64,000 nucleotides of DNA from Candidatus Methylomirabilota bacterium (lineage in GTDB: Bacteria; Methylomirabilota; Methylomirabilia; Rokubacteriales; CSP1-6): the NCBI GenBank assembly GCA_035936835.1, contig DASYVT010000023.1, forward strand, positions 1-64,000, given 5' to 3'. The notes under the pieces are model-generated. The model was not told where the DNA came from, did not search any database, and saw only the letters and a program-made list of their open reading frames with translations. Both the position numbers and the translations under genes were made by a program. Below, one piece after another: positions 23,931-34,194 of this stretch. Within the stretch, counting starts at the first letter, position 1; each line of letters starts with the position of its first letter.

Positions 23931-23980
23931 TAACCCTTAGAGAGCAGTGCTAACCCTTAGGGGGCAGTGCTAACCCGAAG
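23931..23980 (+). repeat. Three 20-bp-spaced direct repeats in the clpC leader
   Basis: TAACCCTTAG occurs at 23931 and 23951, and TAACCCGAAG at 23971, exactly 20 bases apart, with spacers AGAGCAGTGC and GGGGCAGTGC. Two units therefore share CAGTGCTAACCC. The nine bases CAGTGCTAA differ by one base from GAGTGCTAA, the right half of the HrcA-binding CIRCE element, but no left half is present in inverted orientation. The two-helical-turn period suggests a multi-site protein binding array controlling this stress-protease gene. Confidence 0.85.
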
Positions 23981-23995
23981 TTGCGAGGGCTCCAA

Positions 23996-26443
23996 GTGTT
24001 CGAGAGATTTACGGAGAGAGCGCGGCGGGTCATCATCCTGGCGAGAGAAGAGGCGGGCCGCTTCCGCCATGATTTCGTCGGGACCGAGCACATCCTCCTG
24101 GGGCTCATCCGGGACGGCGAAGGGATCGCGACGGCCGTCCTCCAGCGCCTCGGCCTCAGGCTCGAGACGGTCAAGGCCGAGGTGGAGCGGGCGCTGGCCG
24201 GCTTCCCGAAGACCCTGACATTCGGCGAGGTGCCTTTCACGCCTCAGGCCAAGCGGGTCCTCGAGCTCAGCATCGAGGAAGCCCGCCAGCTCGGGCACAA
24301 CTACATCGGCACCGAGCACCTCCTCCTGGGGCTCATGAAGGAGGGGCAGTCCATCGCGGCGAAGATCCTCGAATCCCTCGGTGCGCGCCTCGACGAGGTT
24401 CGCCAGGAGACGCTTGCGCTCTTGGGAGACCAGTACTACCCGCGTCCCAAGAAGCGCTCGCAGACACCGGTGCTCGACGAGTTCGCCCGCGATCTGACGC
24501 AGTTGGCCCGCGAGAGCAAGCTCGACCCGGTCATCGGGCGGGAGACGGAGATCGAGCGCGTCATCCAGATCCTCGCCCGGAGGACCAAGAACAACCCGGT
24601 CCTCATCGGGGAGCCCGGCGTCGGCAAAACGGCCATCGTCGAGGGGCTCGCCCAGCGCATCGTGGGCCACGAGGTGCCCGACGTGCTGGCGCAGAAGCGG
24701 CTCCTGCAGCTCGACCTGGGCGCCCTTGTAGCCGGCACGAAGTACCGCGGGCAGTTCGAGGAGCGGCTGAAGGCCGTCATGAAGGAGATCCGCCAGTCGG
24801 AGAATGTGGTGCTCTTCCTCGACGAGCTCCACACGCTGATCGGGGCGGGCGCCGCGGAAGGCGCGATCGACGCGTCGAACATGCTCAAGCCGGCGCTGTC
24901 GCGAGGCGAGATCCAGACCATCGGCGCGACGACGCTGGATGAGTACCGCAAGTACATCGAGAAGGACGGCGCGCTCGAGCGCCGCTTCCAGCCCGTTATC
25001 GTCCGCGCCCCCTCTGTGCCCGAGTCCGTGGAGATCATCAAGGGGCTGCGCCACAAGTACGAGGCGCATCATCGCGTAAAGATTACCGATGAGGCGATCG
25101 ATGCGGCTGTGAAGCTCGCCGACCGCTACATCACGGACCGGCAGCTGCCTGACAAGGCCATCGACGTCATCGACGAGGCCTCCTCGCGCACCAGGCTGAT
25201 GGCGCTGACCCCTCCGCCCGAGATCAAGGAGATCGGCAAGGAGGTCGAGCGCGTCGTCCGCGAGAAGGACATGTACCTGGAGGCCCAGGAGTTCGAGAAG
25301 GCCGCGTCTCTCCGGGAGAAAGAGAAGCTGCTCCGCGCGCGGGACGAGGAGATGAAGCGCGAGTGGGACAAGCGCAAGGGCAAGGGGCCCCAGACGGTCA
25401 GCGAGGAGGATATCGAGTACATCGTCTCACGCTGGACGGGCATCCCGCTGTCCAAGCTCGAGGAGAAGGAGTCTGCGAAGCTCGCCCGGATGGAAGACGC
25501 GCTCCACGGGCGCATCATCGGTCAGGAAGACGCGGTCGTCGCGGTGTCCCGCGCGATCCGCAGGTCGCGGGCAGGACTCAAGGACAGCCGGCGGCCCGTG
25601 GGATCCTTCGTGTTCCTCGGTCCGACGGGTGTGGGCAAGACGGAGCTGGCCCGGGCGCTGGCGGAGTACCTCTTCGGCGACGAAAACGCGCTCATCCGAG
25701 TGGACATGTCCGAGTACATGGAGAAGTTTTCCGTTTCGCGCCTGCTGGGGGCGCCTCCCGGCTACGTAGGCTACGAAGAGGGCGGTTACCTCACGGAGAA
25801 GGTGCGGCGCCGCCCGTATTCGGTCGTGCTCTTCGACGAAATCGAAAAAGCCCACCCGGATATCTTCAACATGCTGCTCCAGGTACTGGACGACGGGCGC
25901 CTGACCGATTCGGTGGGCCACGTGGTGGATTTCAAGAACACCATCCTGATCATGACGTCGAACCTGGGGACCAGCTTCATCGGCAAGCGGTCGGCCCCGG
26001 GCTTCCTGGCCGAAGGGGACGAGACGAGCTACGAGCGCATGAAAGAGAAGGTGCTGGACGAGTTGAAGCGCGCGTTCCGGCCGGAGTTCATCAACCGGAT
26101 CGACGACATCATCGTGTTCCACGCGCTGTCCCGGGAGCACATCACTGCGATCGTGCAGCTCATGGTCGATCGCATCAACAAGCAGCTGTCGGACAAGGGC
26201 ATCCAGCTCGAGCCCACCGGGGCTGCGCTGGACCTGCTCGTCCAGAGGGGATACGACCCGACTTACGGGGCGCGCCAGCTGAGGCGGACGATCCAAAAGT
26301 ACGTCGAGGATCCGCTCGCCGAGGCGATCGTGCGCGGGCAGTTCGGGGACGGCGCGCGGATCGAGGTGGATGTCGAGGCGGGTAATTTCACCTTCCGCGA
26401 GATTCAGATCGCCGAGCCGAGGCTCGCGCTGGCGGAACGTTAG
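23996..26443 (+). CDS. clpC: ATP-dependent Clp protease ATPase subunit ClpC
   Basis: ClpC unfolds proteins for ClpP. The 815-residue protein has two Clp_N repeats (1-145), the first AAA+ domain with Walker A GEPGVGKT (205-212), a UVR motif in the middle region ([18 protein letters not shown]) that separates ClpC from ClpA/ClpB, and a second AAA+ domain with GPTGVGKT (about 541-549) ending in a D2-small domain. I chose GTG 23996 ([10 protein letters not shown], the ClpC N terminus) with GAGGG six bases upstream, rather than TTG 23981. No mcsA, mcsB or ctsR lies next to it, unlike in Firmicutes. Confidence 0.96.
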   Translation: MFERFTERARRVIILAREEAGRFRHDFVGTEHILLGLIRDGEGIATAVLQRLGLRLETVKAEVERALAGFPKTLTFGEVPFTPQAKRVLELSIEEARQLGHNYIGTEHLLLGLMKEGQSIAAKILESLGARLDEVRQETLALLGDQYYPRPKKRSQTPVLDEFARDLTQLARESKLDPVIGRETEIERVIQILARRTKNNPVLIGEPGVGKTAIVEGLAQRIVGHEVPDVLAQKRLLQLDLGALVAGTKYRGQFEERLKAVMKEIRQSENVVLFLDELHTLIGAGAAEGAIDASNMLKPALSRGEIQTIGATTLDEYRKYIEKDGALERRFQPVIVRAPSVPESVEIIKGLRHKYEAHHRVKITDEAIDAAVKLADRYITDRQLPDKAIDVIDEASSRTRLMALTPPPEIKEIGKEVERVVREKDMYLEAQEFEKAASLREKEKLLRARDEEMKREWDKRKGKGPQTVSEEDIEYIVSRWTGIPLSKLEEKESAKLARMEDALHGRIIGQEDAVVAVSRAIRRSRAGLKDSRRPVGSFVFLGPTGVGKTELARALAEYLFGDENALIRVDMSEYMEKFSVSRLLGAPPGYVGYEEGGYLTEKVRRRPYSVVLFDEIEKAHPDIFNMLLQVLDDGRLTDSVGHVVDFKNTILIMTSNLGTSFIGKRSAPGFLAEGDETSYERMKEKVLDELKRAFRPEFINRIDDIIVFHALSREHITAIVQLMVDRINKQLSDKGIQLEPTGAALDLLVQRGYDPTYGARQLRRTIQKYVEDPLAEAIVRGQFGDGARIEVDVEAGNFTFREIQIAEPRLALAER

Positions 26444-26477
26444 AGCGACACGTCCGAGACTGGACGGCCGACGAGCC

Positions 26478-28775
26478 ATGACCGCGCGGGGGAGGCCTGC
26501 TCTCGCAATTTTTTTTGCCCTGACCCTGTCTTGGGTCGGCGGGGCGATTGTCCGCCCCGCGCTCGGGCAACCCCCCTCCGCGCCCCCTCCGGGCGCGCAG
26601 ATCATCCTCAAAGACCTCGCAGTCCAGGGTAACCGCCGCGTCCAGGAAGCAGTCATCCTGGGCCGCGTCTCCGCCAAGGTCGGCGGCCCCTTCGTCCCGG
26701 CGCGACTCGCGGAGGATATTCGGTCGGTCTTCTCACTCGGCTTCTTCGATGATGTGCAGGCCAAGGTCGAAGACTTCGAGGGCGGTGTCAAGCTGGTCTT
26801 CGTGGTTACCGAGCGTCCCTTCGTCCGCGACATCACGTTCGGCGGCAACAAGCGCCTCGATGCCGCAACCCTCCAGGAGAAGATCGACTTCAAGCTCGGC
26901 GCCGTGTACAACCCCGTCGAGGTGACACGGGCCGCCGAGAAGCTGAAGGAAGCCTACGAGGAGGAGGGCTACTTCGAGGTCGGCGTGACGCCCGAGGTCG
27001 ACCGGCTGCCCGACGGGGACGTCAGCGTGACGTTCCGCGTCGCCGAGGGCCGAAAGATGACGATCGACAAGATCGTCATTGAGGGCGCGCAGGGCCTGAA
27101 GCCGGAGAAGATCAAGAGCATCATGCTGACCCAAGAACGGGAATTCTACATCCTGCGGGGCACGGTCCAGCGGCAGAAGCTCGACCAGGACACCGAGCGC
27201 GTCGTCACGTTCTACAACGACAACGGCTACATCCAGGCGCGGGTGGAGACGGTCGACACCCAGGTGGACCGCGCGACCGCGCGGGTCACGATCAGGATCG
27301 TGGTGGCCGAAGGGCCGCAGTTCAAGGTCGGCGGCATCGATATCACCGGCAACAAGGTGCTGCCCCTCGAGGAGCTGCGCCGGCGCGTCCTGCTCAAGCC
27401 CGATGACATCTATTCCCGGACCAAGCTGCAGGAGACCGTCAAGGGTATCGGGGACGTCTACGGGACTATCGGGCGGACCGCGGCAGACATCGTTCCCCAA
27501 ATCGCGCTCGACGTGCCGAACCGGAAGGTCAACATCACGCTCGAAGTCAGCGAGGGCCCCGAGGTCTTTATTGAGCGGATCAACATTTCAGGGAACACGC
27601 GGAGCCAGGAGAAGATCCTTCGCCGTGAGCTCCCGATGGCGGAGGGCGACCTCTTCACCACGCAGAAGCTCGCCCGAGCAAAGCAGAAGCTGGTCAACCT
27701 CACCTACTTCGAGAAGGTGGAGACCAAGACCCTGCCGGGCTCGACCAAGGACAAGATCGTCGTCAATATCGACGTGACGGAGAAGCCCACGGGCCTCTTC
27801 TCGATCGGCGGCGGTTACAGCTCGCAGGACGGCGCGTTGGGTACGGTCGACCTGTCCCAGAACAACTTCCTCGGGAAGGGCTACCAGCTCTTCCTCCGCC
27901 TGCGCGGCGGCACGCAAACGCAGCAGGGCACGATCGGGTTCACGGACCCGTGGTTCCTGGACCGGCCGCTGGCGGCGGGGTTCGACCTCTTCAACAACCG
28001 GCGGGTGTACCAGGACTACACGGTCAACTCGCTCGGCGGCGACGTGCGCTTCGGCGCTCCGATCGGAGACTACAGCCGCTGGAACGCCCTGTACCGCTTG
28101 AGCCAGGAGAAGGTCAGCAACGTCGCGTCCAATGCCAGCACGGAGCTGCTGCAGGCACAGGGCACCACGGTGACATCGCTGGTCGGGGGCTCGCTCAGCC
28201 GGGACACGCGGGACAGCTTGACGGAGCCGACACGCGGCAACTACTCCCTGTTCGGAGCCGACGTCGCGGGCATCGGGACGGGGGACAACCGCTTCTTCCG
28301 GATCACGGCCACGACGACCCAGCACCAGCCGCTGTGGTTCGACCATGTGCTCAGCGGACGCCTCATGACGGGTTACCAGCTCGGCTGGTACAAAGACCCA
28401 GTGCCGTTTTTCGAGCGCTACTACCTCGGCGGCCCAAACACCATCCGGAGCTTCAAGGCGCGCCAAATCTCACCCGTGGACTCGTCGGGCACGGCCATCG
28501 GCGGGAATTTCCAGGTGCTGGGCAACCTCGAGTACTCGGTGCCGCTGCCCTACGGAATCAGGGCAGCGCTCTTCTTCGATGCCGGCAACGTCTACGGCCC
28601 GGACCAGAGCGTGCACGCGCCGGTTGACCTGACGAACCTCAAGTACGCGGTCGGTCCCGGGATCCGCTGGAACTCGCCCTTTGGGCCCGTCCGGGTGGAC
28701 TACGGCGTCAACCCGAACCCGACGGGGAAGGAGAAGTTCGGCAATATCCAGTTCTCGATGGGCTCGGCGTTCTAG
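26478..28775 (+). CDS. bamA: Outer membrane protein assembly factor BamA
   Basis: BamA inserts beta-barrel proteins into the outer membrane. The 765-residue precursor has a signal peptide (about 1-27, ALAIFFALTLSWVGG, cleavage near ALGQ), five POTRA domains (about 35-430) and a 16-strand barrel (about 435-765) with the conserved strand segment YYLGGPNTIRSF and the terminal phenylalanine typical of barrels. I chose ATG 26478, 34 bases after clpC, because it gives a complete signal peptide. skp follows with a strong Shine-Dalgarno sequence. Confidence 0.96.
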   Translation: MTARGRPALAIFFALTLSWVGGAIVRPALGQPPSAPPPGAQIILKDLAVQGNRRVQEAVILGRVSAKVGGPFVPARLAEDIRSVFSLGFFDDVQAKVEDFEGGVKLVFVVTERPFVRDITFGGNKRLDAATLQEKIDFKLGAVYNPVEVTRAAEKLKEAYEEEGYFEVGVTPEVDRLPDGDVSVTFRVAEGRKMTIDKIVIEGAQGLKPEKIKSIMLTQEREFYILRGTVQRQKLDQDTERVVTFYNDNGYIQARVETVDTQVDRATARVTIRIVVAEGPQFKVGGIDITGNKVLPLEELRRRVLLKPDDIYSRTKLQETVKGIGDVYGTIGRTAADIVPQIALDVPNRKVNITLEVSEGPEVFIERINISGNTRSQEKILRRELPMAEGDLFTTQKLARAKQKLVNLTYFEKVETKTLPGSTKDKIVVNIDVTEKPTGLFSIGGGYSSQDGALGTVDLSQNNFLGKGYQLFLRLRGGTQTQQGTIGFTDPWFLDRPLAAGFDLFNNRRVYQDYTVNSLGGDVRFGAPIGDYSRWNALYRLSQEKVSNVASNASTELLQAQGTTVTSLVGGSLSRDTRDSLTEPTRGNYSLFGADVAGIGTGDNRFFRITATTTQHQPLWFDHVLSGRLMTGYQLGWYKDPVPFFERYYLGGPNTIRSFKARQISPVDSSGTAIGGNFQVLGNLEYSVPLPYGIRAALFFDAGNVYGPDQSVHAPVDLTNLKYAVGPGIRWNSPFGPVRVDYGVNPNPTGKEKFGNIQFSMGSAF

Positions 28776-28791
28776 CCAGGAGGAGAGAGGC

Positions 28792-29352
28792 ATGAGTGGG
28801 CGCTTCAGGCAGGCGGTGGTGGTAACGGTGCTGGCGAGTCTCTCGGCTCTGTGGTGGGCGCTGACACCAGCCCTCGCGCAGGCGCCGCAAGCGACCCGCA
28901 TCGGGTACGTGGATCTCCAGCGCATCCTCGCGCGCTCGCAGGCCGGGGTGCAGGCCCGCGAGCAGCTGGAGAAGGAGAAGGTCGGCATGCAGAAGCAGCT
29001 GGACGGTCAGAAGGCCGAGCTCGACAAGCTGCGGGACGAACTCGAGAAGAAGGGGCAGCTGCTTTCGGCTGATGCCCGCCGGGACAAGCAGGACCAGCTT
29101 GAGCGCAAGCTGCGCGACGCCCAACGTCTCGCCGGCGACCTCGAGAAGGAGCTGCAGAAGAAGGAACAGACCATGGGGGCGAAGATCCTGCGAGAGCTGG
29201 AGGGGATCTTTACCAGGGTCGGCAAGGAGAAGGGCTACGCGCTCATCCTCGAGCGCCGACAGGCCGGCGTCGTCTACGGCGCGCCCGAGGTGGACGTCAC
29301 GGAGGAAGTGATCAAGGCCTTCGACGACGAGACGCGCAAGGCCAAGAAGTAG
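28792..29352 (+). CDS. skp: Periplasmic chaperone Skp/OmpH family protein
   Basis: Skp-type chaperones hold unfolded outer-membrane proteins in the periplasm for BamA. The 186-residue precursor has a signal peptide (1-30, ending ALAQA), then IGYVDLQRILARSQAG, a long charged coiled coil (about 50-145) and a short C-terminal strand region (KGYALILERRQAGVVYG). AGGAGAGAGG sits directly before ATG 28792. The order bamA-skp-lpxD-lpxA is the classic envelope cluster. Confidence 0.93.
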   Translation: MSGRFRQAVVVTVLASLSALWWALTPALAQAPQATRIGYVDLQRILARSQAGVQAREQLEKEKVGMQKQLDGQKAELDKLRDELEKKGQLLSADARRDKQDQLERKLRDAQRLAGDLEKELQKKEQTMGAKILRELEGIFTRVGKEKGYALILERRQAGVVYGAPEVDVTEEVIKAFDDETRKAKK

Positions 29353-29358
29353 GCTGCC

Positions 29359-30388
<1,030 letters not shown>

Positions 30389-30396
<8 letters not shown>

Positions 30397-31231
30397 GCCG
30401 GCGCGCATCCATCCGACGGCCATCGTGGAGCCCGGTGCGGAGCTCGCGGCCGGGGTCGTGGTCGGTCCCTACAGCCTCATAGGGTCATGCGTCGCGATCG
30501 GGCCCGGCTCGGAGATCGGCGCCCACGTGGTTCTCGAGGGTCGCGTCAGGTTGGGGGCGCGATGCCGTGTCGGGCACGGCGTCCTCATCGGCGGGGTGCC
30601 CCAGGATCTCAAGTTCCGCGAGGGGCTGCTCGTGGGCGTGAGCGTCGGCGACGACACCGTCATCCGGGAGTACGTCACCGTGCACAGGGCGACCCACGAG
30701 GGGCGGGACACGCGGATCGGAAGCCGCTGCCTCCTCATGGTCTCGAGCCACGTCGCCCACGACTGCGTGGTCGGCGACGAGGTCATCATCATCAACTATG
30801 CCGGGCTGAGCGGTCACGTGACCGTCGAGGATCGCGCGACGATCGGCGGGCTCACGGGGATCCATCCCTTCACGCGGATCGGCACGTACGCCTACGTTGG
30901 CGGCTGCGCGAAGGTCACGCAGGACGTGCCGCCCTTCGTGATGGCCGACGGCATACCCGCGACGGCGCGCGGCGTCAACGTGATCGGCATGCGCCGCGGC
31001 GGCGTGGACGGCGATGGGCGCCGCCAGGTGCGTGCCGCTTTCCGAATTTTGTACCGCTCCGGCCTCGCGCCCGCCGCCGCCGCCGCCAAGCTCAAGACGG
31101 AGCTCGGCGGCCACCCGCTCGTGGCGCGGCTTGTCGACTTCATCGAGGACTCGAAGCGCGGCATCGTCCCGGCCCCGCCGCCGACAAATGCGCAAGTTGA
31201 AGACGCGGAAAACGAGGACCGCGTGTGGTGA
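30389..31231 (+). CDS. lpxA: Acyl-ACP--UDP-N-acetylglucosamine O-acyltransferase
   Basis: LpxA catalyses the first step of lipid A synthesis. The 280-residue protein is a hexapeptide-repeat beta helix with a helical C-terminal domain. The active-site histidines are kept (H121, H124 in [12 protein letters not shown]143 in LSGH, H159), and PQDLKF resembles the E. coli sugar-binding segment. One change stands out: the usual HQF motif reads HPF (H159-P160). The C-terminal tail after about 255 is Pro/Ala-rich. It is coupled to lpxD by eight bases and to the next gene by GTGA. Confidence 0.95.
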
Positions 31232-32259
31232 GCGTGCCGGAAAGCGGACGCATACGCGCCGGGGTGGTAGGTGCGGGCCACATGGGCCAGTACCACATCC
31301 TGGCCCTGGCGGAGCTGTGGGACGTCGAGCTCGTGGCGATCTGCGACGCTGATGCCACGCGCGCCCAACAGATCGCGGCGCAGTACGGAACTCGGGCGGT
31401 GGCCACGCACCGGGAGCTGGCGGAGCTCGTCGACATCGCCACGGTCGCCGTGCCGACCGAGCGCCACTTTGAAGTCGCCCGTGACCTGCTGGAGGCGGGC
31501 GTCCACGTCCTCGTCGAAAAGCCGATGACGCCCACGCTGGAAGAGGCCAAGGAGCTCTTCCGCCTGGCGCGGCAGCGCGCCCGGGTGCTCCACGTGGGCC
31601 ATGTCGAGCGCTTCAACGGGGCGGTGCAGGAGCTGCGCAAGATCGTCGAGCGACCCGTCCTCATCGAGTCCAGACGGCTCGGCCCCTTCGTGCCGCGGGT
31701 GCAGAACGACTCCGTCGTGATGGACCTCATGATCCACGACATCGACATCGTGCTGGGTCTCGTGGACAGCGAGCCTCGCCGGATGAACGCCCTCGGGCGC
31801 TCCATCCACTCGCTCCAGGCCGACGTCGCCAACGTGCAGATCCTCTTCGACTCCGGAACCATGGCGACGATCACGGCGAGCCGCGCCACCGAGGAGAAGA
31901 TCCGCACCCTCTCGATCACCCAGCCCGACGCGTACATCGTCCTGAACTACGCCGACCAGGACATCCAGATCCACCGGCGGGCCGCGCAGGAGTACACCCT
32001 CAACCGCGAGTCGATCCGCTACCGGCAGGCGTCCTTCGTCGAGCGCCTTTTCGTCCACAAGGACAACCCTCTCAAGCTGGAGATCCGCCACCTGATATCG
32101 GCCGCTCGCGCCGCGAAGGCGACCGGCCAGGTGGAGCTGCCCGAGACCGACGACCTTCGGTCGCTGGCCGTGGCGCTCGAAATCGAGCGGATGATCCGCG
32201 AGGGCCGGGGTGAGGTCGCCTGGCCGAAGGATCTCCCATGGAGCGCCGCCTCGCGGTGA
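31228..32259 (+). CDS. Gfo/Idh/MocA family oxidoreductase in the lipid A operon
   Basis: This 343-residue protein has a Rossmann NAD(P)-binding N terminus (GVVGAGHMGQYH), the EKP motif (VLVEKPMT) and a C-terminal Gfo/Idh domain with DLMIHDIDIVLGLV, which places a histidine for sugar oxidation. It lies between lpxA and lpxI with overlaps on both sides, so it very likely acts on a UDP-sugar or lipid A intermediate. GnnA, which oxidises UDP-GlcNAc at C3 for 3-amino lipid A, is in this family and in similar positions in some bacteria, but its partner aminotransferase GnnB is not here. GTG 31225 and 31228 are both possible starts. Confidence 0.85.
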   Translation: MSVPESGRIRAGVVGAGHMGQYHILALAELWDVELVAICDADATRAQQIAAQYGTRAVATHRELAELVDIATVAVPTERHFEVARDLLEAGVHVLVEKPMTPTLEEAKELFRLARQRARVLHVGHVERFNGAVQELRKIVERPVLIESRRLGPFVPRVQNDSVVMDLMIHDIDIVLGLVDSEPRRMNALGRSIHSLQADVANVQILFDSGTMATITASRATEEKIRTLSITQPDAYIVLNYADQDIQIHRRAAQEYTLNRESIRYRQASFVERLFVHKDNPLKLEIRHLISAARAAKATGQVELPETDDLRSLAVALEIERMIREGRGEVAWPKDLPWSAASR

Positions 32260-33044
32260 TGGCCGGCGCCGGGGTCCTCCCCGGCCGGGCCGCCGCCGAA
32301 GCCGCGCGCCAGGGATGGCGCGTGGTCGCGCTCGCCTTCGACGAGGCGGCGGGCCTTGACGCCCACGCCGAGCGCGTGGTGCCCTCCGCCATCACCGACA
32401 TCCACGCAGTCCTCCAGACGCTCCGCGGCGAACGTGTCCAGGCGGCCGTGTTCGTGGGCAAGTTCTGGAAGCAGCGCGTGTTCGACGAGGTCGGAGAAAC
32501 CGACGAAGCCGGCCGCCGCCTGGCCGGTGGGGGGCTGTCGGACGCCGCGCTGGCGGGCACGGTGGTGGCAACGCTCGCCGGAATGGGGATCGAGGTCCTC
32601 GACCAGCGACCCTTTCTCTCGCCGTGGATCATGGGGCCCGGGACGGTGACGTCGCGGGAGCCGTCGCCGGACGAGTGGGGCGAGATACGCGCGGGGTTCG
32701 CGCTCGCGCGTCGCCTGGCGGAGCACGGGATCGGGCAGACCCTCGTGCGCTCGCGCGGCGTCACGCTGGCCGTCGAGGCAGCCGAGGGCACCGACGAGAC
32801 GATCCGTCGGGGCGCCAAGCTCGCCGGCCTTGGCGCGGTTGTCGTCAAGGCGGTGGCAGCAGGGCACGACTTCCGCTTCGATATCCCCACCGTCGGCCCG
32901 GCGACGCTTGCGGCCATGGCAGAAAGTGGCGCGACGGCGCTGGCCGTGGACGCCGGCAAGGTGCTCCTCGTCGAGCGCGAAGAGGCGGTGCGAATAGCGG
33001 ACCGCGCCGGCATCGCCGTGGTGAGCGTTGATGACGGCAGCTGA
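32238..33044 (+). CDS. lpxI: UDP-2,3-diacylglucosamine pyrophosphatase LpxI
   Basis: LpxI hydrolyses UDP-2,3-diacylglucosamine to lipid X, replacing LpxH in alpha-proteobacteria and several other phyla. The 268-residue protein starts ERRLAVMAGAGVLPGRAA, contains FVGKFWKQRVF and ends with AVDAGKVLLVEREEAVRIADRAGI, the DUF1009 family pattern. It overlaps the preceding gene by 22 bases and lpxB by 14. No LpxH or LpxG is seen in the window. Confidence 0.94.
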   Translation: MERRLAVMAGAGVLPGRAAAEAARQGWRVVALAFDEAAGLDAHAERVVPSAITDIHAVLQTLRGERVQAAVFVGKFWKQRVFDEVGETDEAGRRLAGGGLSDAALAGTVVATLAGMGIEVLDQRPFLSPWIMGPGTVTSREPSPDEWGEIRAGFALARRLAEHGIGQTLVRSRGVTLAVEAAEGTDETIRRGAKLAGLGAVVVKAVAAGHDFRFDIPTVGPATLAAMAESGATALAVDAGKVLLVEREEAVRIADRAGIAVVSVDDGS

Positions 33045-34194
33045 CGGACGTCTGATCATGCTGTCAGCCGGTGAGGCTTCCGGCGACCTACACGGCGCCA
33101 CCATGTGCCGGGCGCTCCGGGCGCTCGACCCGAGCCTGCGGCTGATCGGCATGGGCGGGCCCCGAATGGCGGCGGCGGGTGTCGAGATCCTCGTTGACCC
33201 GACGGCACACGCCGCGATGGGGACGAGCGAAGCCATCAGTCGTGTTCCCGGGCTCTACCGCGCGTACAGACTCCTGGTGAGGCGGCTCCGGGAAGCCCGG
33301 CCGATGGCGATGGTGCTCATCGACTTCCCCGAGTTCAATCTGCGGTTAGCAAAGCAGGCGCGGCGCGCGGGGATTCCGGTCGTGTACTTCATCCCGCCGC
33401 AGATCTGGGCCTGGCGACGGGGACGCATACGGCAGATGGCCCGGCGCGTGACGCGGGTCCTCGCGGCGTTTCCCTTCGAGAAGAGCCTGTACGAGGAGGC
33501 CGGCGTCTCCGTGGAGTTCGTGGGCCACCCCCTGTTGGACGAGGTGCCGAGCGACCTCGACCGAGCGAAGGCCCGCGAGCGGCTCGGTGTGGGAGAGAGA
33601 CAGACCCTCGTGGGCCTCCTGCCCGGCAGCCGGCGGCAGGAAGTCGACCGCCTGCTGCCGCCCATGCTGGATGCGGCAGCCCGGCTCTCCCGATCCGACG
33701 GCCGACGCTGCTTCGTGCTTGGGTTGGCCGCGAGCGTGGATCGCGGGCCCGTCACCATCCACCTCAGGCGCGCGTCCGAGGCGGGCGGCCCAGCGGTGGA
33801 AGTGGTGGACGGACTCACGCACGAGGTGATGGCGGCCTCGGACGCGCTCCTGATCGCCTCGGGGACGGCGACCCTCGAGGCGGCGCTGCTCGGGACGCCG
33901 ATGGTCGTCTGCTACCGGGTGTCGCGACTGAGCGAGGTGGTCGTGCGCCTGCTGAATCGTTCGCCGTGGATCAGTCTCCCGAACATCGTCGCCGAGCGCG
34001 GCGCGGTGCCCGAGATACTTCAAGATAAGGTCACCGGAGCGCGGCTTGCGAGCGAGGCGGAACGCCTGCTCGTCGATTCCGTGGCGGCGACCGCCCAGCG
34101 TGCGGCGTTCAAGGAGGTGCGCTCGAGGCTGGGGCAGCCGGGCGTCGGGGCGCGGGCGGCGCGGGCCGTGCTGAAGGTCGTGGGCGCCGCATGA
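33031..34194 (+). CDS. lpxB: Lipid-A-disaccharide synthase
   Basis: LpxB (GT19) joins lipid X and UDP-2,3-diacylglucosamine into the lipid A disaccharide at the inner face of the membrane. The 387-residue protein has SAGEASGDLHGA near its start, IDFPEFNLRLAKQARRAG, the YFIPPQIWAWRRGRI segment and SGTATLEAALLGTPMVVCYR. ATG 33031 is preferred over a TTG one codon earlier. The stop overlaps the next gene by ATGA. Confidence 0.96.
   Translation: MTAADGRLIMLSAGEASGDLHGATMCRALRALDPSLRLIGMGGPRMAAAGVEILVDPTAHAAMGTSEAISRVPGLYRAYRLLVRRLREARPMAMVLIDFPEFNLRLAKQARRAGIPVVYFIPPQIWAWRRGRIRQMARRVTRVLAAFPFEKSLYEEAGVSVEFVGHPLLDEVPSDLDRAKARERLGVGERQTLVGLLPGSRRQEVDRLLPPMLDAAARLSRSDGRRCFVLGLAASVDRGPVTIHLRRASEAGGPAVEVVDGLTHEVMAASDALLIASGTATLEAALLGTPMVVCYRVSRLSEVVVRLLNRSPWISLPNIVAERGAVPEILQDKVTGARLASEAERLLVDSVAATAQRAAFKEVRSRLGQPGVGARAARAVLKVVGAA

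Noticed and set aside
23931-23980. CRISPR-like array before clpC
   Set aside because: Only three 10-base units with 10-base spacers, no cas genes; the spacing suits a protein-binding array.
23931-23980. A true CIRCE/HrcA operator before clpC
   Set aside because: Only the right half-site is approximated, in direct repeats; the inverted TTAGCACTC half is missing.
26505-26520. T-run at about 26510 as a terminator
   Set aside because: The run lies inside the bamA signal peptide codons and no stable GC hairpin precedes it.
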